From Burkholderiales bacterium (GTDB lineage: Bacteria; Pseudomonadota; Gammaproteobacteria; Burkholderiales; SG8-41), in the NCBI GenBank assembly GCA_030684405.1, contig JAUXYA010000009.1, forward strand, positions 17,778 through 81,777: DNA of 64,000 nt. Reading direction: 5' to 3'. The notes under the pieces were generated by a model. That model was not told the origin of the DNA. It saw only the letters and a list, made by a program, of their open reading frames with translations, and ran no database searches. The position numbers and the translations under genes are program-made. How positions within the stretch are numbered: position 1 is the first letter of the stretch; each line of letters starts with the position of its first letter. Below are positions 48,617 through 57,811 of the stretch, in pieces.

Positions 48617-50716
48617 GTGGACCGGGAATGGCGCACTGAAGATCTGGTATGGATGCTGGGAAGTTTGTGCCGGCTCCAGCGCCTGCCTTTCGATGCAGGG
48701 CTCTTGGCACGGCAATACCCGCCGCCGCATTCAGAGAGCACTTTCGTGCAGGCGGCCACTGATCTGGGATTCCAGGCTGGCCCTTGTGACACCGCCGTGC
48801 ATGGCTTTTCCGGAATGAATTTCCCGCTGGTAGCACAACTGCGCAGCGATGGCGATGCTGCGCCAGCGGATCTTGCGCTGGTGGTCAAAGCCGACGGCGA
48901 GCGTCTGCTGCTGTTTCGTGCGCAGTCAACCGTCGCAGAGACAATCACCCTTGCCGATTTCACGCGGGACTTCGCGCCAGTCGTGTTGCTGCTCAGGCTT
49001 GAGCAGCCCGCGGACGCGCCTGAGGCCGATGTAGCGCGGCCCGACGCCGGTCGCTTCGGTTTCCGCTGGTTCGTGCCGGAACTGCTTAAACACAAGTCCG
49101 CCTGGCGCGATGTTCTGCTGGCCTCGCTGGCGCTGCAGTTGGCCGGGCTCGCCACACCGCTGTTCACGCAGGTGGTGATCGACAAGGTCGTCGTGCACCA
49201 GACGCAAAGCACGCTGATCGCAATTGCCGCAGGGCTTGCGCTGTTCCTGCTTTTCAGCGCGTTTTTCACCTGGCTGAGGCAATACCTGATCCTGCATGCC
49301 GGCAACCGCATCGACGCCGTGCTTGGCAGCCATGTGTTGCGCCACCTGCTGCGGCTGCACCTGCGCTATTTTGAGCAGCGGCCCACAGGCACCCTGATCG
49401 CCCGCCTGCACGGCATCGAGATCGTGCGCCAGTTCATCAGCGGGGCGGCGGTGACGCTGTTCCTCGACCTGCCCTTTCTGTTCGTGTTCCTGGCAGTGAT
49501 GATCTGGTACAGCTGGCAGCTGTCGCTGATTGCGGTAGCCACGGTGCTGCTGCTCACGGTGCTCAGCGTCGCGGTCACCCCACTGCTGCGCGAGCGCGTC
49601 AACGACCAGTTCCTCAAGGGCGCCCGCAACCAGGCCTTCCTTACCGAGTCCGTATCGGGAATTGAAACGGTCAAGTCATTGCAGATGGAGCCCTACCTCG
49701 AGAAGCGCTATGACGGGCTGCTCGCCGATTACCTGCATGCCGGATTCCGCGCCCGCCAGTTGTCGAACACCACCAACACCCTGGCCCATGCCATCGAGCA
49801 GGCGCAGGCGCTGGCGATCCTCTGCGCCGGTGCGCTGCTGGTGATGCGTAACGATGGCTTCACCATAGGCATGCTGGTGGCTTTCCAGATGTTCGCCAGC
49901 CGCATGGCGCAGCCGATGTTGAGACTCGCCTCGTTGTGGCAGGAATTTCAGCAGGCCGACATCGCAGTGCGCCGGCTCGGTGACTTGATGGATGCGCCGA
50001 CCGAACCTTACGCGCTGGTGCCGACGCGCGCGCCGGATGGCGCGGGCGAGGTGGCCATCCGCGGATTATCGTTCCGTTACAGCGAAGCCCATCCCTACCT
50101 TTTCCGCAATCTGTCATTGGATCTGAAGCCGGGACGCCTGACCGTGGTCACCGGACCCTCGGGATCCGGCAAGAGCACCATCGTCAAGCTGCTGCAGGGC
50201 TTTTATCCGCCGGATGACGGAAGCATCAAGCTGGACGGCCGCGACATCCGTGGCCTCTCGGCCAACGAACTGCGCCAGCACTACGGCGTGGTGCCGCAGG
50301 ACACGGTGTTGTTCGCGAACACGGTGTATGAAAACCTGGTGATGGCCAGCCCGCATGCCGACTTCGAGGCCGTCATCGTTGCCTGTCGCATGGCTGGCAT
50401 CCATGATGTCATCGAGGGACTGCCCCGGGGCTACCAGACCTGGCTGGGTGAGCACGGCGTCGGACTGTCGGGCGGCCAGCGACAACGGCTTGCGATTGCC
50501 CGTGCCCTGCTGAAACGCCCCAAGATCCTGATTTTCGACGAGGCCACCAGCGGCCTGGATCCGGTTACTGCGGAACAGTTCGCGCAGACCATCAACCGGC
50601 TGAAAGGCAAGGTCACGATATTGTTCATCGCCCACCACCTGCCGCAGGCACTGCAGGTCGATGAGTTGCTGAACCTCGGCGCGGCGCCGGCACAGCCCGC
50701 AGGCACCGCTGCCTGA
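48617..50716 (+). CDS. Type I secretion-type ABC exporter with C39-like domain
   Basis: A 699-residue HlyB/LapB-type half-exporter. Start GTG 48617 follows GCAGGGGGACGCAC. Domains: N-terminal peptidase-C39-like domain (about residues 1-135), where the catalytic cysteine position is not conserved, so it probably docks substrate without cleaving; transmembrane domain about 160-430; nucleotide-binding domain with Walker A TGPSGSGKST (about 512), signature LSGGQRQR (about 617) and Walker B ILIFDEATSG. No HlyD adaptor, TolC-like channel or RTX substrate gene is adjacent, so partners must be elsewhere or lost. Confidence 0.88.
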   Translation: MDREWRTEDLVWMLGSLCRLQRLPFDAGLLARQYPPPHSESTFVQAATDLGFQAGPCDTAVHGFSGMNFPLVAQLRSDGDAAPADLALVVKADGERLLLFRAQSTVAETITLADFTRDFAPVVLLLRLEQPADAPEADVARPDAGRFGFRWFVPELLKHKSAWRDVLLASLALQLAGLATPLFTQVVIDKVVVHQTQSTLIAIAAGLALFLLFSAFFTWLRQYLILHAGNRIDAVLGSHVLRHLLRLHLRYFEQRPTGTLIARLHGIEIVRQFISGAAVTLFLDLPFLFVFLAVMIWYSWQLSLIAVATVLLLTVLSVAVTPLLRERVNDQFLKGARNQAFLTESVSGIETVKSLQMEPYLEKRYDGLLADYLHAGFRARQLSNTTNTLAHAIEQAQALAILCAGALLVMRNDGFTIGMLVAFQMFASRMAQPMLRLASLWQEFQQADIAVRRLGDLMDAPTEPYALVPTRAPDGAGEVAIRGLSFRYSEAHPYLFRNLSLDLKPGRLTVVTGPSGSGKSTIVKLLQGFYPPDDGSIKLDGRDIRGLSANELRQHYGVVPQDTVLFANTVYENLVMASPHADFEAVIVACRMAGIHDVIEGLPRGYQTWLGEHGVGLSGGQRQRLAIARALLKRPKILIFDEATSGLDPVTAEQFAQTINRLKGKVTILFIAHHLPQALQVDELLNLGAAPAQPAGTAA

Positions 50717-50806
50717 GGTATTCCGTCGGCTGCAGCAAACTGGTTTAGCATACGCGCTTTGCGCATCCCCCCGTGCGCTCCCTGCCGCTGCATTGCCGTA
50801 ATTCAT

Positions 50807-53800
50807 TTGAAACCCCGCACCCCTGAAGAAATCGAACACCGACTGCGCAATCTACCGCGGCCGGAGTATCCCGAAGACCTGCCCGTGGTCGCCCGGCGCG
50901 AAGACATTGCGCGCGCGATCCGTGAGCATCAGGTCGTCATCGTTTGCGGCGAGACCGGCTCGGGCAAGACCACGCAATTGCCGAAGATCTGCCTTGAGCT
51001 GCAGCGCGGCGTGCATGGTCTTATCGGCCACACCCAGCCGCGGCGCATCGCCGCACGCACGGTGGCGACGCGCATCGCGCAGGAACTGAAAAGTCCGCTC
51101 GGTCATACGGTCGGCTACAAGGTGCGCTTCTCCGACAAGCTGTCGCAGAACACCTACATCAAGCTGATGACCGACGGCATCCTGCTGGCCGAGACCCAGG
51201 GCGACCGCGATCTTCGGGCCTATGACACGCTGATCATTGACGAGGCCCATGAGCGCAGCCTCAACATCGACTTCCTGCTCGGCTACCTGCGGCGGCTGAT
51301 GCAGCGCCGCTCCGACCTGAAGATCATCGTCACTTCGGCAACCATCGATGCCGAACGTTTCGCGAACCATTTCGCCGTAGCCGGAAAACCCGCGCCGGTG
51401 ATCGAGGTTTCGGGCCGTACTTATCCGGTCGAGTTGCGTTATAGGCCACCCGGATCGCCCCTCTGCTCCGCTTCAAGTGTGCCCTTGACCCACGGCCCCT
51501 CTCCCGCCGATGTGTCGGCGGGAGAGGGGAGGCAACAGGCTGCCCGCGCCGGCCGGGCCGGCCCGGACAGCGATGAAGAATTGACGGATGCGATTGTTGA
51601 CGCCGTAGCGGAACTCGCACGCGAGAGGATGGACGGCGACATTCTGGTGTTCCTGCCCGGTGAACGCGAGATTCGCGAAACCGCGGAGGCCTTGCGCAAA
51701 CACCACCCGAAGGGCGCGGAAATCCTGCCGCTCTACGCCCGGCTTTCCATTGAGGAGCAGGAACAGATATTCCGGCCGCATGGTGCGCGCCGCATCGTGT
51801 TGGCCACCAACGTCGCCGAGACCTCGCTGACGGTGCCCGGCATCCGTTATGTCGTCGATACGGGACTGGCGCGGATCAACCGCTACAGCTACCGCAACAA
51901 GGTCGAGCAGTTGCAGGTCGAGAAAATCTCCCGCGCCTCCGCCAATCAGCGCGCCGGGCGTTGCGGGCGCGTCGCCGCCGGCGTGGCTATCCGGCTCTAT
52001 TCGGAAGAGGATTACACCGCGCGGCCGCAATACACCGACCCCGAGATCCTGCGCTCCTCGCTGGCGCATGTGATCCTGCGCATGAAGGCATTGAAAATTG
52101 GTGACGTCGAGGATTTTCCCTTTCTCGAGGCGCCGACGCCGCGGATGATCGCCGACGGTTACCAGTTGCTGGCCGAACTCGGCGCGGTCGATGTGCGGAG
52201 GGAACTGACACCGGTCGGCTGGCAACTGGCGAAGTTTCCGATCGACCCGCGAATTGCGCGCATGATCATTGCCGCGAAGCAGGAGAACTGCCTGCGCGAA
52301 GTGCTGATCATCGCTGCCGCGCTGTCGGTACAGGATCCGCGCGAGCGGCCCTTCGAGAAATCCGAGGCTGCCGACCGCGCGCATGCAAAATTTCTCGACG
52401 ACAAATCGGATTTCATGGCCTATCTCAAGCTGTGGAGCCATTTCGACGAGTCGATCAAACACAAGCAGTCCAACCGCAAGCTGGCGCAGCAGCTGGCGGA
52501 GGAGTTCCTGTCGCAGCGCCGGCTGCGCGAATGGCGCGACATCCACGGCCAGCTCGCCGCCCTGACCGCGGAGCTGGGCCTGCATGCCAACGAGACGCCG
52601 GCGACCCATGAGCAGATCCACCGTGCGCTGCTCGCGGGACTCCTCGGCAACATCGGCTTCAAGACCGAGGAGGGTGCGTATCTCAGTGGTGATTACCTCG
52701 GTGCGCGCGGCATCAAGTTCAATATCTTCCCCGGTTCCGGGCTGCGCAAGGCACAGCCGAAGTGGGTGATGGCCGGTGAACTCGTCGACACCGCGCGGCT
52801 CTACGCGCGCAGCGTGGCGCGCATCGAACCGGAATGGATCGAACCGCTGGCGCGTGACCTGGTCGAGCGGCATTACTTCGATCCGCACTGGGAACGCGAG
52901 CGGGCGATGGTCACGGCCTTCGAACGGGTGACGCTGTACGGCCTCACCATCGTGCCCAAGCGCCGCGTGCATTACGGCGCGATCAATCCTGTGGCGTCGC
53001 GCGAGATTTTCATCCGCCAGGCGCTGGTCGCCGGGGATTACGCTTCGCAGGCAAAATTTATTCAATATAATCAACAACTTATAAAGGACGTGCTGGCGCT
53101 GGAGCACAAGGCGCGCAAACGCGACGTGCTGGTCAGCGACGAGGCGATCTTCGCCTTCTATGACGAGCGTATTCCGCAGGGCATCGTCAACGGCGCCGGC
53201 TTCGAAAAATGGCGGCGCGAGGCCGAGCAGGAAAACGCCGACCACCTGCGGCTGACGCGCGATTACCTGATGCGCCACGCCGCCGAGGACATCACCGAGG
53301 CGCAGTTTCCGGACAGCGTTCAGGCGGGGGGCGAGATCGAAGTAAAGCTCAAATACCGCTTTGACCCCGGCCTTCCGCTCGACGGCATCACCGCGACACT
53401 GCCGCTGGCGCTGCTCAACAAGCTTGAGCCCGCGGACTTCGACTGGCTGGTGCCGGGCATGATTCGCGACAAGGTGGCCTTTGCCTTCAAGGCGCTACCG
53501 AAGAACTGGCGCCGCCACCTGACGCCGCCGACGGAGCATGTCACGAAATTTCTGCAGGCCGAAGGTGCGGCGCAGGGCGCCTTTGCCGATGCGGTGGCGC
53601 GTTATGCGACACGTGCCGCCGGCGCACCGCTGACGAAGGAGGAGGCGGCTGCAATCGACTATCCGCCCCATCTGCGCTGCAACTACTGTGTCATTGATGA
53701 ATCCGGCCGCGAACTCGCCATTGGGCGCGACCTTGTGGCGCTGAAGTCGCAGTTGGGTGAAGCCGCACAGCTGACGTTCAGTGAGACCAGCACCGGCATC

Positions 53801-54661
53801 GAGCGCGAAGGCATCAAGCTGTGGGATTTCGGCGATCTGCCGCAGACCCTCACCTTTACCCGTGCCGGGCGCAAGGTCACCGGTTATCCAGCGCTGGTCG
53901 ACGACGGCGACAGCGTGTCGATCCGGCTCTTCGACGTTGAGCAGGCGGCGCAGGTCTCGATGCGAGCCGGTGTGGTGCGGCTGATGCGGTTCGTGCTGAA
54001 GGAGCAGCTGCGCCAGCTCGACAAGAACCTGAAGGGTTTCGACCAGGCAGCGTTGCAGTTGCGCAGCGTCGCCGGCCCCGACGAACTGCGCGCGGATCTC
54101 GTTGGCGCAATCTGCGACCGCGCTTTCATCGGCGAGGATGAACTGCCCAGAGGGTTGAAAGCGTTCGAGGACCAGGTCAAGCGCGCGCGCACACGGCTGC
54201 CCGCTGTCAGCGAGGCCGCCTGCCGGCTGTTTACGGTGATCGCCGCCGAACAGCATCAGCTGTCGCTGGCACTCGGCGCGGCCAAGGGCAACGTCGCCCG
54301 TGCCGCCAACGATATCCGCACGCAGAACCAGCGTCTGGTCTACAGGGGATTTTTCGGTGCGACACCCTGGCCACAGCTCGCGCAATTGCCGCGTTACCTC
54401 AAGGCGGCATTGCTGCGCCTGCAGAAGTATCCGGCGAACTCCGAGCGCGATGGCAAACACGCCGCGAGCATTGCCGCGCTGTGGGGACGCTACGAAATGC
54501 GTCTCGACCAGCAGCAAAAGGCCGGCACGGTGGATCCGCGGCTGTTCGAGTTCCGCTGGCAGATCGAGGAGCTGCGGGTGTCACTCTATGCGCAGGAGCT
54601 GAAGACGCCGTACCCGGTGTCGTACAAACGCCTCGATAAATTGTGGACTGCGATGGGGTGA
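50807..54661 (+). CDS. hrpA: ATP-dependent RNA helicase HrpA
   Basis: A DEAH-box helicase of about 1284 residues (E. coli HrpA 1300). Walker A CGETGSGKTTQ (about 45), DEAH in IIDEAHERS (about 145), SAT, then RecA2 with VLATNVAETSLTVPGI and QRAGRCGR, the winged-helix/OB regions (YLGARGIKFNIFPGSGL, KPKWVM-type) and the long HrpA C-terminal domain. The start is uncertain: TTG 50807 is the best in-frame candidate before homology; TTG 50759 is possible. Odd: about 38 residues between YRP and DSDEE (about 216-254) are extra compared with E. coli and encode a perfect palindrome, and codons about 750-760 carry an AT-rich element-like sequence. HrpA resolves stalled ribosomes or mRNA structure. Confidence 0.92.
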   Translation: MKPRTPEEIEHRLRNLPRPEYPEDLPVVARREDIARAIREHQVVIVCGETGSGKTTQLPKICLELQRGVHGLIGHTQPRRIAARTVATRIAQELKSPLGHTVGYKVRFSDKLSQNTYIKLMTDGILLAETQGDRDLRAYDTLIIDEAHERSLNIDFLLGYLRRLMQRRSDLKIIVTSATIDAERFANHFAVAGKPAPVIEVSGRTYPVELRYRPPGSPLCSASSVPLTHGPSPADVSAGEGRQQAARAGRAGPDSDEELTDAIVDAVAELARERMDGDILVFLPGEREIRETAEALRKHHPKGAEILPLYARLSIEEQEQIFRPHGARRIVLATNVAETSLTVPGIRYVVDTGLARINRYSYRNKVEQLQVEKISRASANQRAGRCGRVAAGVAIRLYSEEDYTARPQYTDPEILRSSLAHVILRMKALKIGDVEDFPFLEAPTPRMIADGYQLLAELGAVDVRRELTPVGWQLAKFPIDPRIARMIIAAKQENCLREVLIIAAALSVQDPRERPFEKSEAADRAHAKFLDDKSDFMAYLKLWSHFDESIKHKQSNRKLAQQLAEEFLSQRRLREWRDIHGQLAALTAELGLHANETPATHEQIHRALLAGLLGNIGFKTEEGAYLSGDYLGARGIKFNIFPGSGLRKAQPKWVMAGELVDTARLYARSVARIEPEWIEPLARDLVERHYFDPHWERERAMVTAFERVTLYGLTIVPKRRVHYGAINPVASREIFIRQALVAGDYASQAKFIQYNQQLIKDVLALEHKARKRDVLVSDEAIFAFYDERIPQGIVNGAGFEKWRREAEQENADHLRLTRDYLMRHAAEDITEAQFPDSVQAGGEIEVKLKYRFDPGLPLDGITATLPLALLNKLEPADFDWLVPGMIRDKVAFAFKALPKNWRRHLTPPTEHVTKFLQAEGAAQGAFADAVARYATRAAGAPLTKEEAAAIDYPPHLRCNYCVIDESGRELAIGRDLVALKSQLGEAAQLTFSETSTGIEREGIKLWDFGDLPQTLTFTRAGRKVTGYPALVDDGDSVSIRLFDVEQAAQVSMRAGVVRLMRFVLKEQLRQLDKNLKGFDQAALQLRSVAGPDELRADLVGAICDRAFIGEDELPRGLKAFEDQVKRARTRLPAVSEAACRLFTVIAAEQHQLSLALGAAKGNVARAANDIRTQNQRLVYRGFFGATPWPQLAQLPRYLKAALLRLQKYPANSERDGKHAASIAALWGRYEMRLDQQQKAGTVDPRLFEFRWQIEELRVSLYAQELKTPYPVSYKRLDKLWTAMG
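51496..51529. repeat. Perfect palindrome embedded in frame in hrpA
   Basis: CCCCTCTCCCGCCGA, TGTG, TCGGCGGGAGAGGGG: perfect 15-bp arms. CCCTCTCCCGCC...GGCGGGAGAGGG is a common intergenic repeat type in GC-rich proteobacteria. Here it is read in frame as SPADVSAGEG within a segment of hrpA absent from the E. coli protein. Confidence 0.8.
53063..53084 (+). repeat. AT-rich element-like sequence inside hrpA
   Basis: CAATATAATCAACAACTTAT and the two following A bases match copy 3 at 19 of 22 positions. It is coding (IQYNQQLIK) in a region aligned with FFRENLKLR of E. coli HrpA, so the codons are functional, but the base composition is far from that of the surrounding GC-rich gene. Confidence 0.45.
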
Positions 54662-54714
54662 ACTCGCTCCGCCTTGGTTACACTTGTCCGTACACCCACT
54701 CAGCGAATGACCCG

Positions 54715-55944
54715 ATGACCGAAGCCCAGTCTCACCTGCCACTCCTGTTCCAGCCCATCCAGCTGCGCGGCATCACCGTCCGCAACCGCATCGTCAGTTC
54801 GCCGATGTGCCAGTACGCCTCCGACGACGGCATGCCCGCCGAATGGCAGCTGGTCAACTTCGGCCGGTTTGCGATGGGCGGCTGCGGCATCGTGTTCACC
54901 GAAGAGACTGCGGTCGATGCCCGCGGGCGCAAGACCCATGAATGCGCCGGCATCTATCTTGATGCCCACGTGCCGGCCTACCGCCGCATCACCGATTTCA
55001 TCAAGTCCATGGGCGCGGTGCCCGCCATCCAGATTGGCCACTGCGGCCGCCGCGCATCCCAGCACGGCCCGCTGAAGGACCGTGCGCAGCTGACCGATGC
55101 CGATGCCGCGAACAACCGCAAGCCCTGGCAGGGCCTGTCCTCCAGCGCGCTGCCAGCGACACCGGGCGGCCCCTTGCCGAAGGCGATGGACCTCGACGAC
55201 ATCCGCGAGTGCATCGCCGCCTGGCGTACTGCCGCGCAGCGCTCACTCGACGCCGGCTATGAGCTGTGCGAAATTCACGGCGCCCATGGTTACCTGATCC
55301 ACCAGTTTCTGTCGCCGCTGTCCAACCTGCGCACCGATGCCTATGGCGGCAGCCTCGAAGGTCGCATGCGTTTCGCGCTCGAAGTCACTGAGGCTGTGCG
55401 CGCAGTGTGGCCGGCTGACCGGCCTTTGTGGTTCCGCACCTCGGCCGTCGAAGGTCCCGGCGGCGTCTGGGGCATCGAGGAGACGCTGGCGCTGGCGCGC
55501 GCGCTGAAAGAACGGGGCATCGATGCCATTGACTGCTCCTCCGGCGGCGTCGGCGGTGATGGCCCGCTGCTGCCAGTGCCACGCGTGCCCGGCTTCCAGG
55601 CGGGTTACTCGAGTGAGCTGCGGCGCGAAACCGGGCTGCCGACCGTGGCGGTGGGCATGATCCGCGAGCCGCAACATGCCGAGGCGCTGCTGCGCGAGGG
55701 CCATGCCGATTTCATCGCGCTGGCACGCGGCCTGATGGACGATCCCAACTGGCCGCTGCACGCGGCGCGCGAACTGGGCGTCGCTGATCCGTCAGCGCTG
55801 CTCCACCCGCGCGAAGCACAGCGCTTGCGCCAGCTGGCGCAGCACGCACGCGAGTACCCCGCGGGCAGCACGATCGGGATTCCCTTCGGTCCCGGAGAGC
55901 AGGTGTCCTATTCATGGGACGAGGGTATTGCCCGGCGCCGCTGA
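54715..55944 (+). CDS. NADPH dehydrogenase / old yellow enzyme (YqjM-like)
   Basis: A 409-residue FMN-dependent ene-reductase. ATG 54715 gives MTEAQSHLPLLFQPIQLRGITVRNRIVSSPMCQYAS, with the YqjM-type active-site cysteine in SPMCQYAS. Other blocks: QIGHCGRRAS (substrate-binding histidine pair region), EIHGAHGYLIHQFLSPLSNLRTDAYGGSLEGRMRF (class-defining) and GVGGDGPLLPVPR...ADFIALARGLMDDPNWP (FMN phosphate site). It reduces activated C=C bonds with NADPH. It follows hrpA after a 53-base gap and is probably read with it. Confidence 0.92.
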   Translation: MTEAQSHLPLLFQPIQLRGITVRNRIVSSPMCQYASDDGMPAEWQLVNFGRFAMGGCGIVFTEETAVDARGRKTHECAGIYLDAHVPAYRRITDFIKSMGAVPAIQIGHCGRRASQHGPLKDRAQLTDADAANNRKPWQGLSSSALPATPGGPLPKAMDLDDIRECIAAWRTAAQRSLDAGYELCEIHGAHGYLIHQFLSPLSNLRTDAYGGSLEGRMRFALEVTEAVRAVWPADRPLWFRTSAVEGPGGVWGIEETLALARALKERGIDAIDCSSGGVGGDGPLLPVPRVPGFQAGYSSELRRETGLPTVAVGMIREPQHAEALLREGHADFIALARGLMDDPNWPLHAARELGVADPSALLHPREAQRLRQLAQHAREYPAGSTIGIPFGPGEQVSYSWDEGIARRR

Positions 55945-56007
55945 CCTTCCGCGCCCGGCTTGACTTGCATCAAACCGGGGCCACCTGGCTCTGGTTAATG
56001 TACCTTC

Positions 56008-57324
56008 ATGGTTATTCGCAAACAGTCCGCTGATCCGCAGCGCCGCCGCATTCTGCAGGCCGCGCTCGCCGCTGCAATGGCGTCGGCTGTGCCGAGACAG
56101 TCACGCGCTGCCACGCGCACCAATGCCCGTATCGTCATCGTCGGCGGCGGCGCGGCCGGCATCAGCATGGCGGCACGCCTGCTCGCGCTGCTCGACGGCG
56201 CGCGCATCACCCTGATCGATGGCGCGCAGCAACACATCTACCAGCCGGGACTGACGCTGGTTGCGGCCGGCACCTGGGCGCCGGCACAGGTCATCGAGCC
56301 AGAGGCGCGCTGGATGCCGCGCGGCGTCGAATGGCTGCAGGAATACGCAGCCGAGATCGATCCGGTGGCGAAAGCGGTGACGACAGCGGGCGGCAAACGC
56401 GTACCTTACGATTTCCTGGTGGTCGCACCGGGCCTCGAACTCGGCTTCGACCAGATCGCCGGATTCGATCCCAAGCTGATCGGCAGCGGCGGCCTGGGGT
56501 GCGTGTATGCCAGCCCCGAGGCTGCGCTGGGTACCTATCGCATGATCATGGCGCTGGCCGAGAGCGGCGGCGATGCACTGTTGACCCTGCCGCATACGCC
56601 GCTCAAGTGCGCGGGCGCCCCGTTGAAGCTGACTTTCATTGCCGATGACCTGTTGCGCCGCCATGGCGGCCGCAGCCGATCGCGGGTGAGTTTTATGTCG
56701 CCACTGTCATCCGTGTTCGGTGTGCCTTCGGTCAACACCAAGGTGCTTGAGCTCTGGAATGAGCGCAGTATCGGCGTTGCCTACGGCCATCGTCTGAAGG
56801 CAGTAGACCCGGGACGGCGCAGGGCCGTCTTCGCCACTAACGCCGGCGATGTCGAACAGAGTTACGATTTTCTGCATGTCGTGCCGCCGATGCGCGCGCC
56901 GGCCGTGGTACGCAACAGTCCGTTGCCAGTACAGTCGGGACCGCTGTCCGAGGGCGGCTGGCTGGACGTCGACAAGGACAACCTGCGGCACCGGCGCTTT
57001 CCCGAAATCTTCGGTTGTGGCGATATCAATGGCACGCCTCGCGGCAAGACCGCGGCCACCGTCAAGAAGGGCGGCTTCGTCGCCGCTGCGAACCTTGCTG
57101 CGGTGGTTGCCGGACGCGAGCCTGAACTCAAGTTCGATGGTTACACCTCCTGCCCGATGGTGACCTCGATCGGCCGCGCAATGCTGATCGAGTTCGACTA
57201 CGAGGGACGCCTGACCCCCACGCTGCCTGGCGTGGAGCCCCTCACCGAAAGCTGGTTTGCCTGGTTCCTCGAGGAGCGCATGCTGAAGCCGGCGTACTTC
57301 GCGATGCTCAAGGGTTGGACCTGA
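56008..57324 (+). CDS. Sulfide:quinone oxidoreductase-like flavoprotein with Tat-like signal
   Basis: A 438-residue NAD(P)H-dehydrogenase-2/SQR superfamily protein. N-terminal DPQRRRILQAALAAAMASAVP resembles a Tat signal, then the FAD-binding ARIVIVGGGAAGISMAARL (about 41-59). SQR-like cysteines are present in GLGCVYASPEAAL and YTSCPMVTS, with a third in LKCAGAPLK, and the second FAD motif is FGCGDINGTPRGKTAATV. These features favour sulfide (or flavocytochrome c-like) oxidation over NADH dehydrogenase. The following small membrane gene may help membrane attachment. Confidence 0.85.
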   Translation: MVIRKQSADPQRRRILQAALAAAMASAVPRQSRAATRTNARIVIVGGGAAGISMAARLLALLDGARITLIDGAQQHIYQPGLTLVAAGTWAPAQVIEPEARWMPRGVEWLQEYAAEIDPVAKAVTTAGGKRVPYDFLVVAPGLELGFDQIAGFDPKLIGSGGLGCVYASPEAALGTYRMIMALAESGGDALLTLPHTPLKCAGAPLKLTFIADDLLRRHGGRSRSRVSFMSPLSSVFGVPSVNTKVLELWNERSIGVAYGHRLKAVDPGRRRAVFATNAGDVEQSYDFLHVVPPMRAPAVVRNSPLPVQSGPLSEGGWLDVDKDNLRHRRFPEIFGCGDINGTPRGKTAATVKKGGFVAAANLAAVVAGREPELKFDGYTSCPMVTSIGRAMLIEFDYEGRLTPTLPGVEPLTESWFAWFLEERMLKPAYFAMLKGWT

Positions 57325-57334
57325 GGGGACCGTG

Positions 57335-57661
57335 ATGCAGGGCATACTCGAAAATCTCCCGGTCGGCCTGATGATGCTCATCGAGGCTTGGCCATTGGCG
57401 CTGCTGGTCGCGGGGCTGCCGCTGCTGTTGTGGATACTGACCCTGCGCAAGGGCGGCTGGTGCTCACCGCGGCGGCGCCTGGGCGCTCTCGCCGGCGGCA
57501 TTCTCGGCCTCGTGCTGGGTCCGCTGCTCGCCTTCGCGGTCATCGGCGGCAGTCTCGGTGATCTGCGCTATTGGCTGGACTGGCTGTTCCTGGCGCTGGT
57601 CACTGGCGCCGCCGCGACCTACTGCGGGCTCCTGCTGTACCTCGCATTGCCGCCACGCTGA
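57335..57661 (+). CDS. Small membrane protein of unknown function
   Basis: A 108-residue protein with three hydrophobic segments (LMMLIEAWPLALLVAGLPLLLWILTL, LGALAGGILGLVLGPLLAFAVIGG, WLDWLFLALVTGAAATYCGLLLYLAL) and an Arg-rich loop (RRRLG) favouring the cytoplasmic side. ATG 57335 lies ten bases after the SQR-like gene's stop and seven after GGGG, so it is in that operon. I recognise no family; a membrane anchor or quinone-site partner for the flavoprotein is conceivable but unproven. Confidence 0.7.
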   Translation: MQGILENLPVGLMMLIEAWPLALLVAGLPLLLWILTLRKGGWCSPRRRLGALAGGILGLVLGPLLAFAVIGGSLGDLRYWLDWLFLALVTGAAATYCGLLLYLALPPR

Positions 57662-57811
57662 ATTGACATATTCAAGCAGTGGACTGTCGGTCCGGAATAT
57701 CAATGCCGGGCATTAAAATCGCGCGCCGCCAATCATATGACGTGCAGACGGCATGTCCGGCATGAACTGCCAGTGCATGCCCCCGATATTCATACAAGAG
57801 AGGTCAGTGGA

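Noticed and set aside
51473..53278. 601-codon minus-strand open frame within hrpA
   Set aside because: Shadow of hrpA, whose plus-strand frame has all helicase motifs.
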